Assembly: GCA_949316235.1 (NCBI GenBank)
Contig: OX438748.1
Location: forward strand, 23,243,575 to 23,307,574
Direction: 5' to 3'
Origin: Oegoconia quadripuncta
Taxonomy: Eukaryota; Arthropoda; Insecta; Lepidoptera; Autostichidae
Length of the DNA stretch: 64,000 bases
In this document: piece by piece, positions 56,436 to 64,000 of the stretch
Layout of the letters: the number at the start of each line of letters is the position of its first letter
Position numbering within the stretch: the stretch's first letter is position 1
Translations under genes and position numbers: made by a program
Notes under the pieces: generated by a model
The model's database searches: none
The model's input: the letters and a program-made list of their open reading frames with translations, nothing else
Told to the model about the DNA's origin: nothing

Positions 56436-56439
56436 TTGG

Positions 56440-57000
56440 CTTATCATAAGATCTGTCACCATGTATGGATCTGAATGTTGGGCAATGAAAGAGACTGATG
56501 AAAGTAGAATGCATGTGGCAGATATGAGAATGCTAAGATGGATGTGTGGTGTGACTAGAATGGATAAGATCAGGAATGAGTATATCAGAGGAAGTCTAAA
56601 AGTGGCGCCAATAACAGAAAAGTTGAGGAGTAATAGGTTAGCATGGTTTGGGCACATTATGAGGAGGGATGAAAGGCACGTACAAGACGAGTGTTAAGTA
56701 TGAATGTGGAGGGATACAGAGGTAGAGGAAGGCCAAAGAAGGTGTGGGTAGACTGCGTGAGGAATGATATGTGTGTGAAAGGGGTGAGTACGGAGATGAC
56801 GGCAAATGAAATGAAATGAAATTTATTAAAATAATTTATTGAAATAAAAATTTATTAAAATGAAAATATTTATTCTAGTGAATAAACATTTCATTTCATT
56901 TCATTTCATTTCATTTCACGGCTGATAGAGGAGAGTGGAAGAGGATGACATGTTGTGCCGAACCCACCTAGAGTGGGATAAGGGCAGGAAAATGATGATG
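56440..57000 (+). pseudogene. LINE C-terminus interrupted by a palindromic microsatellite
   Basis: Encodes YGSECWAMKETDESRMHVAD, MRMLRWMCGVTRMDKIRNEY, IRGSLKVAPITEKLRSNRLA and WFGHIMRRDERHV, then shifts frame and continues RGRGRPKKVWVDCVRNDM. About 115 bp (56803-56918) of AAATG/CATTT repeats interrupts it before the final TADRGEWKRMTCCADPT-like end. Same family as the relics in intron 1 of the Toll genes, and the longest copy here. Confidence 0.8.
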
Positions 57001-57084
57001 TTGCGATAAGTTTTGAAGTATCATAAGTACATACATATTATGCTCACGCCTGTTCCCGTTGGAGGCAGAGACTATTGATTTCCA

Positions 57085-57222
57085 CAATACAATACAATAC
57101 AAATACTCTCTATTGCGCAAAATAATTTACAATAATTTTTGATGATAACAGTAGAACACAATTAGGCGGTCTTATCACTAAAAGCGATCTCTTCCAGACA
57201 ACCCACAGCTATGGGACTTTTG
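57085..57222 (-). mobile_element. LINE 3' tail with (ATACA)n end
   Basis: CAATACAATACAATACAAAT, then GGCGGTCTTATCACTAAAAG. Reverse of 28268-28440. Confidence 0.6.
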
Positions 57223-57700
57223 TAGGTAGAAAAATAGGTAGGGTGCACGATACTACCAACTAAAGAAATAATTATAGATAAGTATGCATAAATATAATAA
57301 TGATATCATATTAATAGACTTTATTATATAAATATATATGTATATATATAAATAAATAAATAAATATATAAGTACTTATTAAATAGAAGCGCTTATTGAT
57401 ACTCAACTAATGTTCACGAGGCGGGAGTTAACGAAAAGAAAAAAGTCAGAGACCTAAGTAGTGGTTTTTGACTTGAAATTTTTTTTTTTTTTCTCTGTTT
57501 ATTTAAAGGAGGGTTTCTTCAATAAAGAAGATGTCACCCTCATAGTGATAGAGAATAACTTAACCTCTACGCTTAATACCTACATCAACTAAATTATAGA
57601 GTGTCCTAGCTGCTCCCGATGTGGGGGCAGCTAAGACACTGTTACATATTCCCATTTCGCCATTATAGTTAATTTTAATGAAAAATAAGTACTTAATAAA

Positions 57701-58397
57701 AAAGATTTAAAAAAAAACGACTTCAAAAAACCCGGAAAAAATAATTTAATTAAACTACTGCAATAATAATAACTGAAAAGTATAAAATAATAAACCAGAG
57801 CAGAATGTTCTTTATAGATAGATATACACTATTATATATAATGAGAATACAATACAATGTATATGCTATACAATAATAGTTAGGTATAATAATGAAATTA
57901 AAAATATATACAATAGGTACTTTTTGAAGTCGGTGCCTGCCTAGCCTATAAAATACACAATCAACAAAACAGTAAAAATACTCCCCGAATAAAGAACCTC
58001 CTCCTTTTTTGAAGTCGGTTAACAAAGGTATTTACATACAATTTAAATATTCAATTAATTAAGTTATTACTGTTTACTTTCATTAGATTTATATATTTAT
58101 TTATTTATTATTTATTGCACACAAGAAAAAATAGATTGTGTATTTTATAGGCTACGCAGGCACCGACTTCAAAAAGTACCTATTGTATATATTTTTAATT
58201 TCATTATTATACCTAACTATTATTGTATAGCATATAAATTGTATTGTATTCTCATTATATATAATAGTGTATATCTATCTATAAAGAACATTCTGCTCTG
58301 GTTTATTATTTTATACTTTTCAGTTATTATTATTGCAGTAGTTTAATTAAATTATTTTTTCCGGGTTTTTTGAAGTCGTTTTTTTTTAAATCTTTTT
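57701..58397. repeat. Large imperfect palindrome, unit 1
   Basis: Arms of about 262 bp (57701-57962 and 58135-58397) are near-perfect inverse copies, from AAAGATTTAAAAA to ATACACAATC, with a 170-bp spacer. Able to form a long hairpin in single-stranded DNA or RNA. Confidence 0.85.
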
Positions 58398-59838
58398 TAT
58401 TTAATTCTTTTTAGTGTCTGGTCAGACATTACAAAATAATAAAATTACCTTTACCTATGAAATTGCCGTTCTGCAGTACTGGCCATTTCAAATCAAAATA
58501 GTTTTTGTTTGACTAAGAATTCTAATTTCAAATTAATTTTATTTTAAGAACATGGAATTCTATTTCCAAAAGTAGTCATTTGTTTATTGATTAGTGTTAC
58601 ATTTTCATCGCATTTCAATCTTTTTCGTCATCATGGATACGTTAAAAATTCGAGTAATTATGGAATATGAGTACCGTCGTGGGCAGCAACGCGACACAAG
58701 CGGCACGCAACATCAACGACGCTTACGGAGCTAACACTACAAACGAACGCACCACCTGTTATTGGTTTGCTCGCTTCCGCTTCCTCCTCCGTTTTTGAAG
58801 ATGGTTAAAAAAAGTTTTTAATATTTATCCGTGGTTGCTAATCTCCATGATAATTTTTGTGCGATGGCGAACCTTCTCGCTCCTACAGGTTAGGTGGGCA
58901 CTTGGGGTGTACCAGCTCGACCTGATGATCTTCGATTTGTCATATTTATTGTTGATAATCACACCGACGTAAATCGGCTTAAAAATCTCGGACTAATCGA
59001 TGTACATACATAAAGAATACAGAACCTCCTCCTTTTTTGAAGTCGGTTAAAAAAGTTATTAGTATTTATCCGTGGTTGCTAATCTCCCTGATAATTTTTG
59101 TGCGATGGCGAACCTTCTCGCTCCTACAGGTTAGATGGGCAGTTCGGGTGTACCAGCTCGACCTGATGATCTTCGATTTGTCATATTTATTGCTGATAAT
59201 TACACCGACCTTCTATACACTTTTTCCATAAAAACCCAAACTGTATCTACTTAGTTTCCCTGTGTAAAAACTACAAAATCGTCTAAATATGTAATTCCAT
59301 TCTGATGTTTACCATGATTACACAAAAACTACTGGACCGATTGCGCTGAAATTACAATGGGACCAACTCGACGGTATCCCCTTTCATTTACAAAAAGAAC
59401 CATGTGAATCAACCGCCAAATCTCGGAGATATCGGTGTACATACATAAAAAAAAAAAAAAAAAAATACGCCCCGAATACAGCACCTCCTCCTTTTTTGAA
59501 GTCGTTTAATAAATAGAAGCGCTTATAGATAGTCAACTAATGTTCACGAGGCGGGAGTTAACGAAAAGAAAAAAGTCAGAGACCTAAGTAGTGGTTTTTG
59601 ACTTGAAATTAAAAAAAATTTTTTTTTTATTTCTGTTTATTTTAAGGAGGGTTTCTTCAATAAAGAAGATGTCACCCTCATAGTGATACAGAATAACTTA
59701 ACCTCTACGCTTAATACCTACATTAACTAAATTATAGACTGTCCTAGCTGCTCCCGATGTGGGGGCAGCTAAGACACTGTTACATATTCCCATTTCGCCA
59801 TTATAGTTAATTTTAATGAAAAATAAGTACTTAATAAA

Positions 59839-60535
59839 AAAGATTTAAAAAAAAACGACTTCAAAAAACCCGGAAAAAATAATTTAATTAAACTACTGCA
59901 ATAATAATAACTGAAAAGTATAAAATAATAAACCAGAGCAGAATGTTCTTTATAGATAGATATACACTATTATATATAATGAGAATACAATACAATGTAT
60001 ATGCTATACAATAATAGTTAGGTATAATAATGAAATTAAAAATATATACAATAGGTACTTTTTGAAGTCGGTGCCTGCCTAGCCTATAAAATACACAATC
60101 AACAAAACAGTAAAAATACGCCCCGAATAAAGAACCTCCTCCTTTTTTGAAGTCGGTTAACAAAGGTATTTACATACAATTTAAATATTCAATTAATTAA
60201 GTTATTACTGTTTACTTTCATTAGATTTATATATTTATTTATTTATTATTTATTGCACACAAGAAAAAATAGATTGTGTATTTTATAGGCTACGCAGGCA
60301 CCGACTTCAAAAAGTACCTATTGTATATATTTTTAATTTCATTATTATACCTAACTATTATTGTATAGCATATAAATTGTATTGTATTCTCATTATATAT
60401 AATAGTGTATATCTATCTATAAAGAACATTCTGCTCTGGTTTATTATTTTATACTTTTCAGTTATTATTATTTCAGTAGTTTAATTAAATTATTTTTTCC
60501 GGGTTTTTTGAAGTCGTTTTTTTTTAAATCTTTTT
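59839..60535. repeat. Large imperfect palindrome, unit 2
   Basis: The same structure 2138 bp further on. Differs from unit 1 by only a few bases (for example TATTTCAG for TATTGCAG near 60470), including sites in the spacer. Confidence 0.85.
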
Positions 60536-62099
60536 TATTTAATTCTTTTTAGTGTCTGGTCAGACATTACAAAATAATAAAATTACCTTTACCTATGAAA
60601 TTGCCGTTCTGCAGTACTGGCCATTTCAAATCAAAATAGTTTTTGTTTGACTAAGAATTCTAATTTCAAATTAATTTTATTTTAAGAACATGGAATTCTA
60701 TTTCCAAAAGTAGTCATTTGTTTATTGATTAGTGTTACATTTTCATCGCATTTCAATCTTTTTCGTCATCATGGATACGTTAAAAATTCGAGTAATTATG
60801 GAATATGAGTACCGTCGTGGGCAGCAACGCGACACAAGCGGCACGCAACATCAACGACGCTTACGGAGCTAACACTACAAACGAACGCACCACCTGTTAT
60901 TGGTTTGCTCGCTTCCGCTTCCTCCTCCGTTTTTGAAGATGGTTAAAAAAAGTTTTTAATATTTATCCGTGGTTGCTAATCTCCATGATAATTTTTGTGC
61001 GATGGCGAACCTTCTCGCTCCTACAGGTTAGGTGGGCACTTGGGGTGTACCAGCTCGACCTGATGATCTTCGATTTGTCATATTTATTGTTGATAATCAC
61101 ACCGACGTAAATCGGCTTAAAAATCTCGGACTAATCGATGTACATACATAAAGAATACAGAACCTCCTCCTTTTTTGAAGTCGGTTAAAAAAAGTTATTA
61201 GTATTTATCCGTGGTTGCTAATCTCCCTGATAATTTTTGTGCGATGGCGAACCTTCTCGCTCCTACAGGTTAGATGGGCAGTTCGGGTGTACCAGCTCGA
61301 CCTGATGATCTTCGATTTGTCATATTTATTGCTGATAATTACACCGACCTTCTATACACTTTTTCCATAAAAACCCAAACTGTATCTACTTAGTTTCCCT
61401 GTGTAAAAACTACAAAATCGTCTAAATATGTAATTCCATTCTGATGTTTACCATGATTACACAAAAACTACTGGACCGATTGCGCTGAAATTACAATGGG
61501 ACCAACTCGACGGTATCCCCTTTCATTTACAAAAAGAACCATGTGAATCAACCGCCAAATCTCGGAGATATCGGTGTACATACATAAAAAAAAAAAAAAA
61601 AAAATACGCCCCGAATACAGAACCTCCTCCTTTTTTGAAGTCGTTTAATAAATAGAAGCGCTTATAGATAGTCAACTAATGTTCACGAGGCGGGAGTTAA
61701 CGAAAAGAAAAAAGTCAGAGACCTAAGTAGTGGTTTTTGACTTGAAATTAAAAAATTTTTTTTTTTTATTTCTGTTTATTTTAAGGAGGGTTTCTTCAAT
61801 AAAGAAGATGTCACCCTCATAGTGATACAGAATAACTTAACCTCTACGCTTAATACCTACATTAACTAAATTATAGACTGTCCTAGCTGCTCCCGATGTG
61901 GGGGCAGCTAAGACACTGTTACATATTCCCATTTCGCCATTATAGTTAATTTTAATGAAAAATAAGTACTTAATAAATAGAAGCGCTTATAGATAGTCAA
62001 CTAATGTTCACGAGGCGGGAGTTAACGAAAAGAAAAATGTCAGAGACCTAAGTAGTGGTTTTTGACTTGAAATTTAAAAATATTTAAAGATTGAACTTT

Positions 62100-62300
62100 C
62101 CTAATAGATTCCGGCAAAGAGTTCCACAAAAGAGTTTCCACTTGCAACGATCCTGACTACTTTTGCTTCATCCACTGTCATCAAATTCTGCATACACGCT
62201 CGTCGGTTAGTGGTTGACCACACCTCATCTTTCATGAGTACGTCAGTCACTTAATTGACGTACGTCCTTCTTGGTCGACTTTTACCGACTATAGGTACGT
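62100..62300 (+). repeat. GTCACGCCTG-family 3' part
   Basis: CCACTTGCAACGATCCTGAC to GACGTACGTCCTTCTTGG, matching 23090-23200 in part. Confidence 0.45.
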
Positions 62301-62334
62301 CCATAACCACCTTAACCTATCTCTATCTTAACCA

Positions 62335-62595
62335 CAGCTCTGTCCGTGATCGTACAAGACTTGAGGCTGCCACGAGATGGGAATCTGGGTACTGGCTGCA
62401 TGCTTATCCCTCAGCCAGTACAGGTACCTATCTCGAGCCAAATACCTTGTGTATGCTATCGGCCTTCGTCTTGGTGTTGGGTTCTGTTCTCCTGACAGGT
62501 GCTTTTGCGGTAGTGACGTCGACTCTTTGGGCCTTCACATCCTGCCAAAAGAGTGCCGGCCGTTTTTCCTCTCCGACATTATGGATACACTAATA
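62335..62595 (+). pseudogene. LINE ORF2 C-terminal scrap
   Basis: Two frames together give RTRLEAATRWESGYWLHAYP, AIGLRLGVGFCSPDRCFCGS and VDSLGLH, with SAGRF in the neighbouring frame. These are the known end-of-ORF2 words of a widespread arthropod LINE (…VGLRLG…C-x-CG…V-x-S-x-G-x-H-G-L-x-C…SAGR…). Frameshifts make it a fossil. Confidence 0.65.
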
Positions 62596-62636
62596 TTTTT
62601 GAATTCCTTATAAATTCCTTTCCTTATAAAATATAT

Positions 62637-62951
62637 TCCTTTTTTATGCACAACGAGTTTGCCCTTATTTTCAATCACACCTGATGTTAAGTGAAGATGA
62701 GGCCGAAGGTGGAAGCTTACTGACCCGGAAACCCCATTTGATTAGGAGGACTGGCTATCTTATCCCTGAGAACCAGACCACAACCAATGCTATTAAAATT
62801 GCTGTTCGGCGGCAGACTTACGCAGGCGGACATTTTTAAAATACCCTACCACCAACAAAACCTATTACTAAACATGTACCCCGCTGGGGATCGAACCCGC
62901 GATCTCCGATTTGTAAACCCTATGTTGTTTACATTGAGCCACGGAGGTGGT
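62637..62951 (-). repeat. Full SINE-1
   Basis: Complete minus copy. The head ends TTGAGCCACGGAGGTGG, and about 25 bp around the TAGCTAGCC part is deleted. Confidence 0.8.
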
Positions 62952-63079
62952 TAGTTTTATTATCTGTGATGCCTTATATTGTTTTCTTGCTGTTTTGTGT
63001 CAAAATTACCACTAAATACCTTATTTCGCAGTTTAACCACATTTCTAGTATAAACGTTCGTCGTTTACAGTTAGATTCT

Positions 63080-63205
63080 CATTAAATAGTCGGATTTTAC
63101 ATTTTCTAAGCCGCTGCTTGTTCAAAAGGCAATTTTAAATATTCCCTTGAGAAGAAGAAGCAAGAAACTCGAAAGGTTGCTCTTTTAAACACAGGTTTTT
63201 ATATT
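63080..63205 (-). mobile_element. LINE 3' UTR fragment
   Basis: GTCGGATTTTACATTTTCTA to GCAAGAAACTCGAAAGGTTG, as at 36630-36760. Confidence 0.55.
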
Positions 63206-64000
63206 ATAAAAGACACAATATATTTCATATTCAATGTGCTTCACATGCGTTCAAAAGTAGAAGAAATTTATAAATTATTCCCTCCTCCAAACAAAGAAGG
63301 GCGGCAGGACAAGTACAGTCACTCTTACTATAACATTTATCTTACGTAAGCAAATCCTAACTTACTTAGTCATCAAAGTACAATCATAAAAAAGTTGTTA
63401 AAGCATAAAATGAAAAAAATAATTCCACCCCCAAATAACTAAATTGTGACAAAACCCAAACATAAAAGTAAACGAGAGGGTTAATCGGAGGGTATACTGA
63501 AATTACTTTCATCGGACCCGGTTTTAATATTTTCTCTCCCATAATGACTTCATAAAGAAAGTATGGACAGAAATAAGGTTGTGGCTCAATTTGTAATATT
63601 AAGCCTGAAGATCTTTATGATATCCTAGTACAAGCCTTTTTAATCACCATTGCTTTCGGCACTTTTCAGCAGTTTGCCAGCAGGTGCTGTAAAAGACTTA
63701 GTCCACCTAAACACGCATATATCTACGCATCCGCACGGACACCAGCCTGCGTAGCATGCTATCGTTTGTCGTATGCGACGTAGGTGTGAGAGTGGGATAG
63801 ATATATATTTCTTCCAAGCGAATGAGCGGCTCAAATTTTATCTCACCGAGACATGAACGTTTGTCGCGTCTATCATGCTACGAGGGCTGCAAGAAAACAC
63901 GTTTTTGCAATTATCCTGTAATCGTATCCATTGCAAGCCGAATAGTACAAAATAAATAATTCTAAAACGAAGACATCTATTACTGGCTCCTGAGATACAG
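63206..64000. other. Right end of window, no gene seen
   Basis: AT-rich. A 64-codon minus frame (63834-63640) has no recognisable similarity. Confidence 0.4.

Larger units (their letters stand above)
57381..62095. repeat. Tandem array of 2.14-kb units
   Basis: AAATAGAAGCGCTTAT occurs at 57381, 59511, 61650 and 61975. Units 57381-59510 and 59511-61649 are nearly identical. Each is a roughly 325-bp monomer followed by about 1.8 kb of other DNA. At 61650-61974 a bare monomer is followed directly by the start of another (61975-62095), so the monomer was tandem before the 1.8-kb block came in. The 1.8-kb block ends in inverted AAACGACTTCAAAAAA, and TTAATAAA occurs at both junctions. Many GAAGTCGGTTAA words lie inside. 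No convincing ORF; the frames at 57750-58025 and 59888-60163 lie in the palindromic arm. Confidence 0.85.

Noticed and set aside
57750..58025. 91-codon frame, repeated at 59888-60163, as a membrane protein
   Set aside because: It is hydrophobic only because it reads AT-rich palindrome DNA. Its repetition comes from the tandem array, not from coding constraint.

Overview
The window looks like nuclear DNA of a lepidopteran insect (moth or butterfly). It is AT-rich, its genes are split by GT-AG introns, and it is packed with tRNA-headed SINEs, 3' ends of non-LTR retrotransposons and small inverted-repeat transposons of the kind usual in Lepidoptera. The order is inferred from gene and repeat character, because no species marker is present.

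The conserved genes sit in the first 28 kb, all on the minus strand. They are a tandem cluster of Toll-type receptors. Gene A (602-7264) and gene B (10966-21595) each splice from seven exons into an intact 774-residue receptor: signal peptide, leucine-rich ectodomain, first LRRCT, LRRNT, short LRR, second LRRCT, one membrane helix, and a full TIR domain with boxes 1-3. Exon lengths (79, 806, 105, 233, 172, 162 and 768 nt) and phases are identical in A and B. Gene C (25564-28074) has intact exons 1-3 (signal peptide, LRR ectodomain, linker) with good splice sites, but no LRRCT, membrane or TIR exons of its own before gene B. Its last exon ends in the same phase as exon 3 of B, so C could splice onto exons 4-7 of B. 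A decayed exon-2 relic (19598-19766) inside intron 1 of B shows that at least one more copy existed. It also suggests that exon 1 of B was captured from that copy.

From 28 to 57 kb I find no convincing protein-coding host gene. The stretch holds more than twenty copies of one tRNA-headed SINE, three further SINE types, 3' ends of several LINE families, a Ty3/gypsy reverse-transcriptase scrap, PIF/Harbinger-like and TA-flanked inverted-repeat elements, 5S-rRNA-like fragments, and one possible non-coding first exon with a strong splice donor (about 30530-30730, plus strand). Positions 57381-62095 form a tandem array with two nearly identical 2.14-kb units, each carrying a large imperfect palindrome. 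The last 1.9 kb holds more repeat debris.

Together, the Toll genes would make cell-surface receptors that sense ligand outside and signal through TIR adaptors inside. The cluster shows birth-and-death and patchwork evolution: near-identical stretches alternate with a strongly diverged half of the ectodomain.
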